NCBI RefSeq assembly: GCF_001659605.2
Contig: NC_035171.2
Span: forward strand, 24,097,825-24,161,824
Direction of reading: 5' to 3'
Source: Manihot esculenta
Lineage: Eukaryota > Streptophyta > Magnoliopsida > Malpighiales > Euphorbiaceae
DNA: 64,000 bases
Position numbers and translations under genes: made by a program. The notes under the pieces were generated by a model, which saw nothing but the letters and a program-made list of their open reading frames with translations, made no database searches and was not told the DNA's origin. Below, in pieces: positions 35,301 through 47,998 of the stretch; within the stretch, counting starts at the first letter, position 1, and each line of letters starts with the position of its first letter.

Positions 35301-35381
35301 TTAGGCTTACTACGGGTCCCAGCAACTTTAAGTCGATCTGAATCCTAGCGCCCGTAGCGGTCCGATTTTCAGGTCGTTACA
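35301..35381 (+). mobile_element. Terminal ~80 bp of a Ty3 (A-type) LTR
   Basis: ggcttactacgggtccc, aatcctagcgcc and aggtcgttaca match the last 80 bases of the A and C LTRs. It directly abuts the right end of B. It is probably the remainder of A's 3' LTR, into which B inserted. Confidence 0.75.
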
Positions 35382-37400
35382 GTTTTACTTTAAATCATAT
35401 TTATACTTAAAATTTTAAATTTTAAATAAAATAACTAATTTTTTTTAATTTATCACTATTATAATTAAAGAACTAAATTGAATCTCAAAAAAATTGATGG
35501 CAAATTGTAATATAGTATCTAAAATATCTAAAGTTTTATATTAATAAAACATATAATTTTTTAATTTAAATTTTATAGTGAAAGTAAATTTATTTTATAT
35601 ATTATATTAAATTAATATCGATTACAATTAAATTCTCATTCCATAAAATATTACATATAAGTATTATATATTATAATATTTCATTGAATGTTTATATACT
35701 CAATATTACAAATTACGTACATATTTTCAATATATAAAAAATTATATTGAGAGAAATAAATTAAAAGGAAAGGAATTGTAAATTATATTATTTTTTTTAT
35801 GGCATATAAATATATACTGCAAGTCATGTAATAATTTTGAAATAATTATTATTCAAATTATCAAAAAAGGAAATATTCAAAATCTAATTAAATTCCTCTT
35901 AGAAAACAAAATCACTGAGACAAGAATCAACGAATGTAGATATTGTAAAAAGAAGTCAAACTTTTGATAAGTTGCTTAGAAAAATGTTGATGTGATAGAA
36001 ACATGCCATAAGTTTTGACTGCTTCCTCAGACTTTAATGCTAGGAAAAACCCATAAGTTTTGAATGGTTCTTCAGACTTTAGTGCTAGGAAAAACCCATA
36101 AGTTTTGAGTGGTCCTCAGACTTTAATGCTAGGACAAACCCATAAGTTTTGAATGGTTCCTCAGACTTTAATGCTAGGAAAAACTTACCTATCGGTTTAT
36201 ATATTCCATATATTTATTTTACATTATAATTCTAAATAAATACATTTCAAATAAACAATTTCTAAAGATATTATGTGATTTTAGGAGAGTAGTTTTGATT
36301 CGTAGTCCTTCAAATTTATTATGTTTCAATTCAATAAATGTTTGAATTTTTTTATTTAATAGATTTAAAAATATTTGTAAATCTCTAGTTTTGTAATTAT
36401 ATATATATATGTGATATAGTGAGAGTGTAGTGATAAAAATTTTACTTAGATTTTCATATTTGTAAATGGATTAAAATAGATCCAAAGTGGTCGTTTTATA
36501 TCATGAATAAAAATAAAATATAAAAAAAATAATTTTTGGAGTTCATGTGATAGATTTTTGACTTATGAGCTAAATAAATAGAGAGGTGAGTGAATTACAG
36601 GGCTTATTCGGATAAGACAAGTTCTTAGGGCCTCTCCTTGCACATTCCAAGACTTTGTAAGAAAAGTCTAAGGTTGATTTAGATCAAAAGAAAAGTCACT
36701 TTGGACTAAAGAATGAGCAAGAATCCAAGTGAGATTAGTCTTAAAAAGGACAAGTCCTGTGATTTTCTTAAACTCTTATATGATAGTTGCTCATTTAATA
36801 ATTTTCTCCAAATTATATGATATTTGATGCGTTTTTTGAAAATATAAAAATAAAAAATTAACATTAGTCACTTTTATTTCTACCTTTAGGTTTGTTGATG
36901 TTTTATGTTTGTAATTACTTTCATACTCTCTTTGTGGTCTTCTTTTTTTGTGATGTAGATTGTGATAAACTCTATCATAATTATTTTTTAGCTTCGCCAT
37001 ATTTGTTTCGGCATTTAGTTGTGCAGTTCGATCGATCGATACTTTTCTCAATTTGGCGAGTTTGATTTGCTTGTGTTGGAGTTGAATCGGTCAGTTTATT
37101 TAATTTAATTTTATTTCTATTCTATTTATTTTATTTTATTTTAAATTTTAAATTTTAAATTTAATTTGCTTTGGACTTCTAATATATTTATAGTCCTCGT
37201 CTGTTTTTATTTTAACTCTATAGGCTAAAATGCAATGTATAATGTATTAGTAAAAAAAAAAAAAATTACTTGAGTATCATCAACAGATAACGTAAAGAAA
37301 AATATACAGCACATGAATTATTCTAAGAATAATGATAAAGAAATTACTCAGGGAAAACACAATTGCTCATGAAAAAACCATCTATGATTAATAGGCACAG
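35382..37400. other. AT-rich intergenic DNA
   Basis: I see no supported gene. Apart from the tandem repeat at 36006-36184, the stretch is low-complexity AT DNA. An 86-residue minus-strand frame at 36791-37051 has no recognisable domain. Confidence 0.5.
36006..36184. repeat. Four ~45 bp tandem repeats
   Basis: The unit runs ccataagttttgaatggttc, then ctcagactttaatgctagg and aaaaac. There are four head-to-tail copies differing at a few positions; the third lacks one base. The sharp limits and high similarity indicate recent local duplication. Confidence 0.9.
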
Positions 37401-37761
37401 AACATAGCATAATCCATAAGGTAAGAACTAGCCACCATTCTAGGTGGAATATCAGGCTCTTTTGCTACTTTTGTCCTGAAATTGTTCTTAGATGGAGAAA
37501 TGCTAGAGCAGAAAATCTCATAAAGTTCTCAAACAATTCTTTGTCGAATAGATAGGCTAGTCCATCATAACCGTATCTAAAATTTTCATAAGTAGACTGC
37601 CAAAAGAAAAACACAGAGCAAAACCAAACCTAGAGAAAATTCAAGAGGTGGATGAAATTACAGGAATCAGCTTACACAATAAACAGAAAAAACATAGTTG
37701 TTAATAGGAAAGTGAAGAGAGTTCATCAAGGCCAATCAAAGGAAACACAAATGAGACCACA

Positions 37762-37902
37762 TTATAAATCGCACGGATCAGGCATCGGGAACGGTCGAAA
37801 ACGGCCAAAGAAGCTGCCGCCTTGAGTGTGCGGTTCCTCCGCTGCTGCTACCGCTGTTGGCCGCTGATCGTGACTCCTTGAAGGTCGTCGCTCGTCGCTC
37901 AT
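37762..37902 (-). CDS. Candidate small gene or first exon, unrecognised (46 residues as a single exon)
   Basis: A GC-rich island in very AT-rich DNA holds a minus-strand frame from ATG at 37902. It has an Arg-rich start (MSDERRPSRSHDQRP), an Ala/Glu stretch and an end GGSFFGRFRPFPMPDPCDL before TAA. A C/T-rich leader, typical of plant 5' UTRs, lies upstream at 37905-38000. Downstream on the same strand, tcttttggcag (AG at 37597-37598) could be a splice acceptor before STYENFRYGYDGLAYSTK. A further coding-like stretch, EPDIPPRMVASSYLMDYAMF, ends in TAA near 37388. A multi-exon gene is therefore possible, perhaps with a donor at ccgtgcga before the TAA. I do not recognise the protein. Whether it is a gene, a pseudogene or the edge of a larger gene is open. 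Confidence 0.4.
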   Translation of the reverse strand: MSDERRPSRSHDQRPTAVAAAEEPHTQGGSFFGRFRPFPMPDPCDL

Positions 37903-38009
37903 CTTCCGGTGAAGCTTGCTGCCGCCGATGGTGACGGTAGTCGTCGGTGTAAGTGGAGAAGAGACAGAGAGGAACAGCGAGAGAGGCGCTGCTGACTTTT
38001 TTTTTTTTC

Positions 38010-41000
38010 CAAAACGTATTTCTAAGTTTTTTTTTTTTTTTTGAATTGCAAAACGTATTTCAAGTTTAAAAAATATATTAAAATATAAATATAAATATTA
38101 AAAAATTAATTAGTCATTTATCCCATTAATTTTATCACTAAATATTTAATCTTTTAATTTTTTATTTAAAAAATTATTAATTAATTTTTTTAATTTTATA
38201 AAAAATTATTAAATAATCTTTTTATATTGAGAATATTTTAAATTTTTTTATAATTTTTAATGGTTAAACTTAATAAAATATTAATTAATAAACTTTTAAA
38301 ATATTAATAATATTTTAATATATTTTTTAAAATTGAGGGAGTAATTTTTTTATTAAATAATTTTTTTTAATTTATAATATAAAATTACATATTATTACTT
38401 AATTTTTTAAAGTTAACTGAAATCAATACAATTTTTTTAAATAATTAATTTATTTGAATGCTTAGTTAATAACTCAATTTTTTTCATATTTATTTAGTAA
38501 ATAATCACTTAAAATAACGATAAATTTAAATTATTTAATTTAATAAGTTCTATAATATAAATAATTTCTCTAAAACACTATAATTACATATATTAAAATT
38601 AAAATAAAAAATCTTCACGTAGAATAAAATAATACGATAGAATGAAATTAATAAATTAATGACTTAATTATATATTGTCAAACTTTAAAATAATATTTTA
38701 AAATAATAAAATTACAATAAAACTCAATATTATCATTACATTTGTATAATTATTTACTAACAAAATAATAGCTAATAAAAATAATAAATAATAAAAATAA
38801 ATATCTTTCATGGCATACTCTTTTAGATATATATAAAATTTTAATAAACACAATACCTTAATATGAAAATAATATATGCATGATTATATAGTATAACAAA
38901 AATTTATCAAATCTATCATTTAATATTTTCAAAACTTAAAATATTTTATTTAAAATAAAATTTTAAATTGTTATATATAATCTGTTTATAAAATTATAAC
39001 TTTTTAAAAAGACACATAATTCATATATAAAATTAAATAAATATAAATATATCCATAAAATGATGTATAATTTATTTTAAAAATTAAATAAATATAAAAA
39101 AATTTTAAATATATATATAATTTAATTATAAAATTAAATAAATATAGATAGTTTCTCAAATAGACACGTAATCAGCGATGGAGTCAGAAAAGGGCCAAAG
39201 GGCTATAGTTTCTGAAAAGTTTTAAATTATGCAGGAGTATTTACGTAGTTGTACATATAACAGATAAAATTATCATTAAATTTCTTTATATTTAAAAAAA
39301 TTCATTAGTCAATTTTTATTTTAAAATTATTTAATTAAAATATTTTATACTTCATAAAATTAAAATTTTTTAATTTTTATCAAATAAATCTTTATCATCC
39401 TTCAATATTATTTAATTCATTTAATTTTAGTTGTTGATTTTATTTTGTTTTTCTCATTTTCTATTTTTTTCAAATTCAAAAAATTTATTTTTTATTTTTA
39501 AAATTTTAATTCTAATACGTAAATTTTTTTCTAAAATCATTCATTGATTGTGTAATTTAATTTTATACCCTATTTTTATTATTAAAAAATAATTATCTAA
39601 CTTAATTAGTTTCTAATCTATTTATATAATTGAAATTATTTGTTAAATTATCTAAATTTAGATAAATAATTTTTAAATTATATTATCTAAATTTAGAAAA
39701 ATAATTTTTAAATTTTTATAAATAAAAGTATTTTATAAATAATATTTATTAATTAACAAGTTGTATTGTCTATTTAAATTTAAAAATTAATTTAATTTTA
39801 AAAAATATAAATTTAATAGATAATAAAATAGATAATTTAAATATAAAAACACTTAAATATAAATTAAGTATTATTTATATAGATAATAGGTTATTATTTA
39901 AATTAAAAATGAAATAAAAATATTATTTTTATAGCTAATGATTCGATAATTTAATTTAAAAAAATTTATAATAAATATTATATTAAATTAATATGTTTCT
40001 TTACCTGTATTATTTTTTTTATGGATTTATATGTCGTAAATAATCTTTTTATATAATATAAAAAAAATTTTTAATAATAAATATTATTAAAAGTCGTTTT
40101 CATAATAAAATGAGAAATGAGTTATTCATCGATTGAATATAAAAATGAGAGTTGAGTTATTGATCGATTGATTATTAATGTATATCGAAGAATATATTTA
40201 TAAACATTGTTATTAATATATTTTAATTAATAAAAAATAGATAAATTGTAATTTAATTATAATATTTTATTAATTTTTTATAAATTTTTTGAATATATAT
40301 TTATTTTATATATTTTATTTTACGTATTTTATTTCCATTACCATTTATTAAAATTAGACCCAAAATAAAATTTTTAAATCTATCACCGGATATAATTTAT
40401 TTGTAAAATTAAGTGGATATAAATAGATTCACAAAACTAACATAAATTCTATTTATAAAATTAAATAAGTATAAATAAACTTATAAAATGAGCATATAAT
40501 CTATTTGAAAAATTAAATTAATATAAATGAATGTATAATTTATTTGTAAAATTAAGCGGATATAAATAAATACACAAACAGATATATAATTTGTTTGTAA
40601 AGTTAAATAAATATAAATAATTTCATAAGCGAATACATCTATTTGTAAAATTAAAATAGATACGAACGGATTCACAAACCGATATATAATTAATTTGTAA
40701 AATTAAATTACTATAAACAGATTTGTAAACATATATAAAATTTATTTGCATAGAAATTATTTGTATTTTATTAAATTGTATAATTTTAAAATTAAATGAG
40801 ATAATATAGTTAAATATTTTTATCAAATTATCCTATAAACTTAATTTTTACGAGCAGTAAAATAATAAGTTAGTCTTGGACCAAAAAATAAAAAGAGTTT
40901 CTTTTTTTTAAAAAAATATTATACGTTGAGATTATTAGCCTTAAAACTATACACGATTTTTGGGGTCTAGAACCGAATAATTATATTGAATTTAATTTAT

Positions 41001-41660
41001 TTAACAATTTTGGTTCTTCAGTAAAAACAAAACAAAAATTGTATCGATCTCAAAATTGAAAAAAAAATTTCAAATTTAATTTACTAGTTTCATTTCACTT
41101 TATATAAAGATTTCATAAGTAATGCTTAGAGATAACAAATGGTATATTCTCTAATTAATCTACGGTGATAAATGCTATCTCAATCACATAGAAGTCTCTA
41201 TATAAGATGACTTATTAATTTCAAGTCAAATGATCATTTACATAATCATCACTTAAGTAATTCATAGACACAGGTAATTCTCTGTATGAAATTCTTAGAC
41301 AAATCAGTTCAGTATACTTATTTATAAAATAAACACCTACACATTAGTTCTAGATATCAGATCAATTGCTTCCTTTGAAAATGAAAGAGTATAATATGTA
41401 TTAATCTCAACAATTCTAATCGTTATCCAATAATAATAAAAATATTGACTTATAACATTTAGAGACATTGCATAAATATAATAAAAATCTTACAATTATA
41501 ATCACATTACTATTTTCTTTACACAGTAATATAGTTTTATGAATTTTACTTTTACTCAAAATTCAATTAAATGAACATTAAAGAAAAATAAATGTCTTTT
41601 ATTAAAATACTAAAAACTTAAAATGCATGAAAGATAATATCCAAATTCAATAAATAGATT
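38010..41660. other. Very AT-rich intergenic DNA
   Basis: About 3.6 kb of A/T-dominated sequence without a supported gene. About 39000-39170 and 40395-40750 contain diverged tandem copies of a unit with tataatctatttgtaaaatt and aaataaatataaat. The last few hundred bases before 41683 may belong to the LTR of the copia fragment that follows. Confidence 0.5.
40395..40750. repeat. Diverged AT-rich tandem repeat, unit about 60 bp
   Basis: About six units share tatttgtaaaattaa, ggatataaataa and a variable cacaaaca segment. Short frames across them (40481-40826) are artefacts of the repeat. Confidence 0.65.
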
Positions 41661-41683
41661 AGCTATGTGGCATATAACTAACA
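41640..41683 (-). mobile_element. Start of the 3' LTR of a minus-strand copia element
   Basis: On the minus strand the purine run tacaagtgggagac is followed by TGTTAGTTATATGCC, whose first base is 41683. A polypurine tract next to TGTTA is the usual border of copia internal region and 3' LTR. The LTR extends leftward, and I could not fix its far end. Confidence 0.5.
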
Positions 41684-42550
41684 GTCTCCCACTTGTACTA
41701 ATATCAATCACCCGTGTGTCTTATCCCATAAATATCTATGTGGTAATTATGTTTCTACTTGGACAATGCCTTAGTGAGAAGATTTGCAAGATTCTCATCA
41801 GTGGGTACTCACTTTTCAATGATCTTTCTAATCAAATAGAATTGGCTAAGTACATACTTGAATTTTTTATGAGACCTGGATTCCTTTACTTATGCAATGG
41901 CTCCATTATTATCAAGTACAAGGTAATTGCATCAACAATGCTAAGAACCACACCAAGTTCAGAAATAAACTTTTTGATTCAAACTGCCTCCTTTATTGTG
42001 TCAGACGCAAAAATGTACTCGACCTCAGTTGTGGAATTTGTTATGGTCTCTTATTTGAAACTTTTTCAACTCATTGTCCCACCATTTAGAATAAAAATGT
42101 ATCCAGATTGTAATTTGCTATCATTAAAAAAAATCTGATTGAAAACTCGCATCCAAATATCCATGAACTTTGAGTTTATCAGTCAATTCATAAGCTAAAA
42201 AATTATTCTTAGTTCTTTTCAAGTGCCTGAGGATATTTTTTATAGCAATCCAATGACCTTCACTTGGGTCTGCTTGGTATCTACTAGTTATGCTCAAAGC
42301 ATAAGACACATCTGGTCTACTGCATATGATCGCATACATTATGGATTCTATTGTAGAAGCATATGGAACTCTTTCCATTTTTATTCTTTTAACTTGTTTC
42401 TTAGGACACATGTCTTTGGAGAGACAAACTCCATGTGGCACAGGCAGAAATTATCTCTTGAATTCCTTCATACTAAATTATTTTAACACTTTGTCAATGT
42501 ATGTGGATTGAGATAATCCTAGTAACCTTTAAAATCTATCTCTATATATC
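41684..42550 (-). pseudogene. Ty1/copia pol fragment (end of RT and RNase H)
   Basis: On the minus strand, from 42550 downward: RLLGLSQSTYIDKVLK, then MERVPYASTIESIMYAIICS and SYALSITSRYQADPSEGHW, then HGYLDASFQSD (the RNase H start) and further fragments such as GYIFILNGGTMS. This order is diagnostic of the copia RT-RNase H region. Stops and frame breaks make it non-functional. It is cut at 42550-42552, where unrelated LTR-like sequence begins. The plus-strand 157-residue frame over it is a shadow. Confidence 0.8.
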
Positions 42551-42551
42551 T

Positions 42552-44400
42552 TGTAACACCCCCTACCCGGTTATTACTTAACCAAGCCGTAGATGTCACA
42601 TTTTATGGTGGTTCTCATATTTTTCATTTAATTAATATCATATAATTTATAGCTATTTTTTTATAGAAAAACCGGTAGTCTCCCCTGTAATATTGACCTA
42701 ATTCTACCGGTAAATAGTAAAATTTCACTTCTATAACTCTCAACCTGAATCCTCAAACTTCTTTCAATAACCAACACAATTTTCAACTCAAATCAAACAA
42801 TTCATATATTCTCTCATTAATCTCAACACAAAAATCTCATACCAATAACCATATATTTACACTAAAATAAAATTCTCTAAACACATTTAATTTACAACTA
42901 TTACAAAAATTTCGTATTACCTATCTATTATGTACATGCCATTTTTGTAAGCTCAACTTGTACAAAGTATCCTAAATTACATCCAAAAATCTGATAAAGT
43001 AACTCTATGGGTTTGATGTAGATTTTATTATACAACTACTTCTTGTCTACACCATGCGCAAGAAAAGAAAAATTTTTTATACGCTAAGCAAATTATTTAG
43101 TAGTGCTCAACTTTTCTTATAAAATATTTAAGAAAATTTGAGAAGTTGCTAAATTATTATTAAATTACAATGTAAAAAAGAAATTGAACATAATTGATTT
43201 ATTAAAAAAACTTAAATGAAAAATATACATATAATTCTATTTTAACATTTAACTGAATAAATTATTTAAAATCAATTACCAAATCATCTTATTCAAATAA
43301 CAACTCATAAATAGAACTCTTTACATATAGTTAAAATCAAATGTTTTATCATATTTTTAATAATAATTGATACATTATGTGATAATTTCCTTTTGAATCA
43401 ATAGTTTAATTTATAATAAAAAAAAATAACTTTAAAACTATAGCATATAGCATAATGCATATTTCATATATCTTTTTAAATCATTTGTCCATAACATAAT
43501 TTTAAACTCACAATTGACTTAAAATTATCTTAATCTTTTTAAGTTAAATTAAAAATACATATTTTACTATCCACAAATTTAATAGACATTCATATTTATT
43601 TCAAATACATGCTTTACATTCTATTATATTTCATATATTTAAGGGAAGTATCATTTATTTTATACTTTATTACGATTTCTATATCATATAACAATTGCTT
43701 TCACTCATATAAATGAATTCATAAATCCAACACTTCTTTTAAATTTCTTGTAGTTTTGAACATTACTCAAAATATCTTAGCTATATAATAAATTTTTCTT
43801 TGAGTTTATTAACATAACTACTTTAACTATTTAGATAAAAATCAATAATATTAAAATATTTCTTTTGATACACTAAATAATATTTTGATTCTATATGTTA
43901 TCAGCAAATTCTTTATACCATATATCAATTTCTTTAAATATGTGTCTATATAATATTTTTTTATAATATCATTGCTTTATTTTTTTATTCATTATAAATC
44001 TTTTAGCTCTAACCCTCTATAAACTCTAGCAGAACCGAAAAGTCAGATAAAGGAAACTATAATTGTATGGCATCAAGTGCTGAAATGGTAGGGTTCGAAA
44101 GCCAAGACAATAGGGTACTCCTACATTGAGTACCAAAACCCACATAGTATGTGGTGCAGTACTGCTAAATCTGTATATGACATATCATACATTTATATTA
44201 ATTACGAGTCCTAGTAAATTTATTAGAGCCAAGAATTACCATTTACTATTGTTTCCTTAACTTTGTTAGAAATTTTTAAGTATAAAATATATATTATTAT
44301 ATATTTTTATATAATTTTAGCTTATTCAACTATTATAACTTTTTAATACCTTTGCCTTTATCTATAATCTTATAAATTTTTAATACCTTTACTAATGTTG
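42552..44400 (-). mobile_element. Possible decayed Ty3-type solo LTR
   Basis: It starts TGTAACACCCCCTACCCGG, which in reverse complement ends GGGTGTTACA, like the GGGTCGTTACA end of the A and C LTRs. It abruptly interrupts the copia frame. No primer site or coding sequence follows on either side, which fits a solo LTR. The remaining 1.8 kb is AT-rich and non-coding, with a GC-richer patch at about 44030-44160. The right boundary and target duplication were not found. Confidence 0.3.
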
Positions 44401-44409
44401 CTGAGATTA

Positions 44410-44953
44410 AATTGATGATATGACCAAAATGGGACTGTGTTGTGATTGGCTAGAACCTGCAAGAAAGAAAACGTGAGGTGATGGTGGATACTCACGACAG
44501 CCACTTCAACGCTCAAGTCAGTATCGACGAGTATAGAGAATGCAAGAAATTGCTTAGAGCTTTAGTGTTAGAGAATAACATATCTTTACCTCTATGATTC
44601 TCCTCCTTTTATACTGTAACAAGGTGGAGATAAATATGGTATTTTTCGATAATCCAGCGGTAATACGGCTGGCTGGCTGCCTGATAAGGAACATTGCCAG
44701 CTAATAAGTTGGTAATCCCGCGATTATAGACATAACGAAAATATGCCAGTTCGTGCTTGATAATGGTAACTTCGTGCCAAGACTTGCCCTTCGAGGGAAG
44801 GGCAAGTCTCGAAGGATGAACCGGGTGCTAAGGTGCCTTGGTCTTCCTTTCCTCGAGCTAGACTGTATTTCCTACTCATCTGATCCTTGCCACATGGACC
44901 TATCTCATGATGACAGCTTGTGATTTACTTTGGGCGATTGTTATGTAGCATCA
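44410..44953 (+). mobile_element. LTR-like segment of a plus-strand retroelement remnant
   Basis: Plus-strand counterpart of 10152-10803, with the same block order and a similar end, ttatgtagcatca, at 44953. It lies just upstream of a gag-like frame, so it is probably a 5' LTR. Confidence 0.55.
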
Positions 44954-45188
44954 GAAGTCTCCCACTAGTCTTCGATCCTTCAGATTCGAAGGAGATAGTT
45001 GTTCTCGAGGTTTGGGGCACATGGCCTCCTAAGATTGATTTCATGCCCCTCACGCCGTTTCGCCTATCTAGACTTTCCATGATGACTACACCGCTTATCA
45101 TGCCGTATTTAAAGCCAACCGTCAAAAATTATCTTATGAAATCCCTCCATTTTCCTCCAGTTCCACTTTTGCTACTTCTTGTGATCCC

Positions 45189-46400
45189 TTGTTTCCAGAG
45201 AAAACTGCTTACAATTTCTTCTCCATTTTTACTCCTCACGAACTTGTACTTCTCACGGTAATTTCCATTTTTCTTTTCTTCAATATGAACATAAATACTT
45301 CTTCTTCCCCTAGCGAGGATTCTTCCTCCAGCTCCTCCTCTGATCCTCCCATCCGAGCACTGACTCCCATCATTTTGTTGAGGGAATTTCTAGGAAACGA
45401 AGGTGGCTTGCTTAGTGAGACCCCATCTGTCCTCACAGAGTGTGATATGGATCATCTCTATGATGCTTACCAAATTCCTTGCGAGTCTTTTTGTGTCTTT
45501 GCTCCTTCTTCGAGCATCCACGTGACTAACTCGATCCCTGCTTGCAAAGGCAAAGCTATTGCCAGGGTTGCTAGTCCTCCTGCTAAGCATGCTCACCCCG
45601 CGGGAGAAGTGATAGAGCTTCCTCCTCACCAACCCCTGCCTGCGGATGAGAAGTCTGCCCCCCCCTTTAACCTGAATCTTCATCCTTAAGTGATTCTGCT
45701 TCTGCCCCAGCTTCTAAGCTCCCTGCTAATATCCCTTCCCCCTCTGTTCTCATTACTATGAGCGTGGGGATTGAGTCTTCCTGGCCTCCAAGAATCCAGC
45801 ATTTGGACTTGGCGCTAAAGTGGGTGCACTCACTCCTTGATGATCCTTCTCTAGGCCTCCTGCATCAAAAGTGCCCTGAGGCCTGTGGATCGCTGCCACT
45901 TGAATGAGGTTGAGACAGACAAGCTGTTTGATAATGCCATATACTATGTACTGCAAGTTTCCCTTTGCACCTATGTGGCCAAGCAGTGATATAAAACCTT
46001 GAGGCAGGAGTCTGGTGCGAACGAGATAGACAGGAGGCCTTTGGCAGAGGAATGATCAAGGTTGAAAGCTCAGGTTGCTGAAGTCGAGGGTACCATGAAG
46101 GAGACCCTGGATTCGGTAGACAAGCTCAGAGCTAATCTTGATGAGGCCCTCGCTTCCAACCGAGGCCTTGATAGCGGGGCTAAATCTGCTAAGGATCAAA
46201 TGGCTCTACTGCAATGCTAGGTCTTGGAGTTGCAAGTGCGAGCTAAGGAGGCCGAGGCTGCCTCTACTAGAGTTACTGAGCTCAAGGCGGAGCTTAAGGA
46301 GACTGTGGCCCAAGGAGTTATTTGTTCTAGGCTAGGATTCGGTGAAGAAGGAAGTGGCGAAGCGTTTTCCTTCTGAGGATTTTTTCTGGATAGACGACCT
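45189..46400 (+). pseudogene. Gag-like coiled-coil protein, second copy of the 11-12.6 kb family
   Basis: Recognisable parts are FSIFTPHELV, a Ser-run, then ECDMDHLYDAYQIPCESFCV, which matches the N-terminal motif I associate with PF04195. A linker KGKAIARVASPPAKHAHPAG follows (compare the minus-strand copy at 11814-11999). After stops comes a coiled coil, HLNEVETDKLFDNAIYYVL to EVEGTMKETLDSVDKL, then LKAELKETVAQ near 46320. The middle of the PF04195-like region seen in the other copy (LKAGL, DSFLLSSFDS) is missing here, so both are partial. Several stops and frame changes make it inactive. Confidence 0.6.
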
Positions 46401-46429
46401 CCACCCGTACCTATCCTATGTTAACTAGG

Positions 46430-47990
46430 TCACAAACTTGACACTCCAAACCAAAGGTTCTTGCTGCAATTACTGCTCCTTTGCAACCTATTTCAGTAAC
46501 CGAAGCTAAAAAGTATCATGAGTAGTGTGAAGCATTAACAAGTGAACTCCATTTACTATAGAAATTGGAGAGTTAGGAACTTGTTGTACCTCCACAAGGG
46601 GCGAATGTGGTTGGAAGTAAATGGGTATTTCGAGTTAAAGAAAATTCAAATGGTTCTATATCTAGTTACAAAGTTTGGCTTCTCACAAAAAGGTTCCACC
46701 AAAGGCCAGGAGTAGATTTTGGAGAAATGGTTTCTCCTGTCGTGAAACCGAGGACGATCCGCACAGTCTTAAGTTTTGCGGTTTCTCATAATTGGGATGT
46801 TCTTAAGTATGATGTTGCGAATGCATTTTTGCATGCTAAGCTAAACGAGACAGTTTACATGACACAACTGCCTGGTTTTGTTGATGATTTCAAACTGCAT
46901 CATGTATTTAAGTTGCATAGTTCTCTTTATGGGTTAAAACAAGTGCCAAGAGAATGGAATAATTGCTTGAAAGATTCTCTCCTTTCGTTTGGTTTCACTC
47001 AATCCAAGTTAGATCACTCCCTATTCATTTTTCGATCAAATGGGCATACTATGTATTCTTTAGCCTATGTAGATAATATTATCTTGACAGACAAGAGTTT
47101 TAAATTAATTCAGCAGGTAGAATGGCATTTGGAAAAATTATTTTTGCTAAAGAACTTGGGAAAGTTCGGTACTTCCTTAGAATTCAAGGGCACTGGTCGA
47201 AAGGTACTTTATTGCTCACACAAACCAAGTATATTTTAGACTTGCTGAAATGTGTCAACATGCATATGTCCAAGTTGATTTCAACCCTAGTTGCTTTTTA
47301 GAAATCTATTATCAGTAAATTTGCTGACGTTGCATTATATCATAGCGCTATCGATAGTCTTCAGTACCTCTCCTTTACAAGACCTGAAATTTCTTATTCG
47401 GTCAATAAGTTAGCACAATATATGAAAGAACCAACTGAAGACCATTGGTCAGAGGTGAAGCGAGTTCTTCATTACTTGCAAGGGACTTCTACTTATGGAC
47501 TACTGCTCAAACCGACTTACTCATCTAATATCTCGGCTTATAGTGATACGGATTGGGCTAAAAGTGTGGAGGATTGAAAATCCACTACTGGTTTTGCAAT
47601 TTATCTTGGTTGTAATCTTGTTTCTTGGAGTTCGAAAAAGCAAAACATAGTTTCTCGGTCCTTCAGAGAGGCATAATATCGTGCTGTAGCAAATACAACA
47701 TCTGAGGTACTTTAGCTTCATAATTTTTTATATGAGTTAGGTGTAAAACCAATAATTCTAGTTTTGTGGTGTAATAATTTAGGAGCTACATCTCTTATGG
47801 TCAATTCAATCTATCATAATCTTGATCTTCATTTTGTTTGTGAGAAAGTTACAGCAAATAAAATTCGAGTTTGCTATATATCTATGAAAGATCAGATTGC
47901 AGATGTTCTTACCAAGCCATTAACACAGATACAGTTTCAAGATCTCATAGACAAGTTGACTATATCTTTTCTTATAATTAGTTCAACTTG
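46430..47990 (+). pseudogene. Ty1/copia RT-RNase H fragment
   Basis: The RT core is VVGSKWVFRVKENSNGSIS, FGEMVSPVVKPRTIRTVLS, DVANAFLHAKLNETVYM, SLYGLKQVPREWN and LAYVDNIIL, where intact elements have YVDD, so the second catalytic Asp is changed to Asn. It continues after a stop at about 47239 with RPEISYSVNKLAQYMKEPT, RVLHYLQGTSTYGLLL, the RNase H motif ISAYSDTDWA, and ends KDQIADVLTKPL near 47920. At least five in-frame stops are present. Gag, protease and integrase are absent. It is directly followed by a polypurine tract and a short LTR. Confidence 0.9.
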
Positions 47991-47998
47991 AGGGGAAA

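Noticed and set aside
36791..37051. 86-residue minus-strand frame
   Set aside because: Low-complexity, basic, with no recognisable domain, leader or neighbour support; it can be expected by chance in this composition.
41665..42138. 157-residue plus-strand frame
   Set aside because: It is the antisense of a decayed copia pol fragment whose motifs are on the minus strand.
42547..44584. Solo LTR bounded by tatct at 42547 and tatct after ataaca near 44580
   Set aside because: The stretch 44410-44953, including the supposed right border, aligns continuously with the minus-strand remnant at 10152-10803, so no border exists there.
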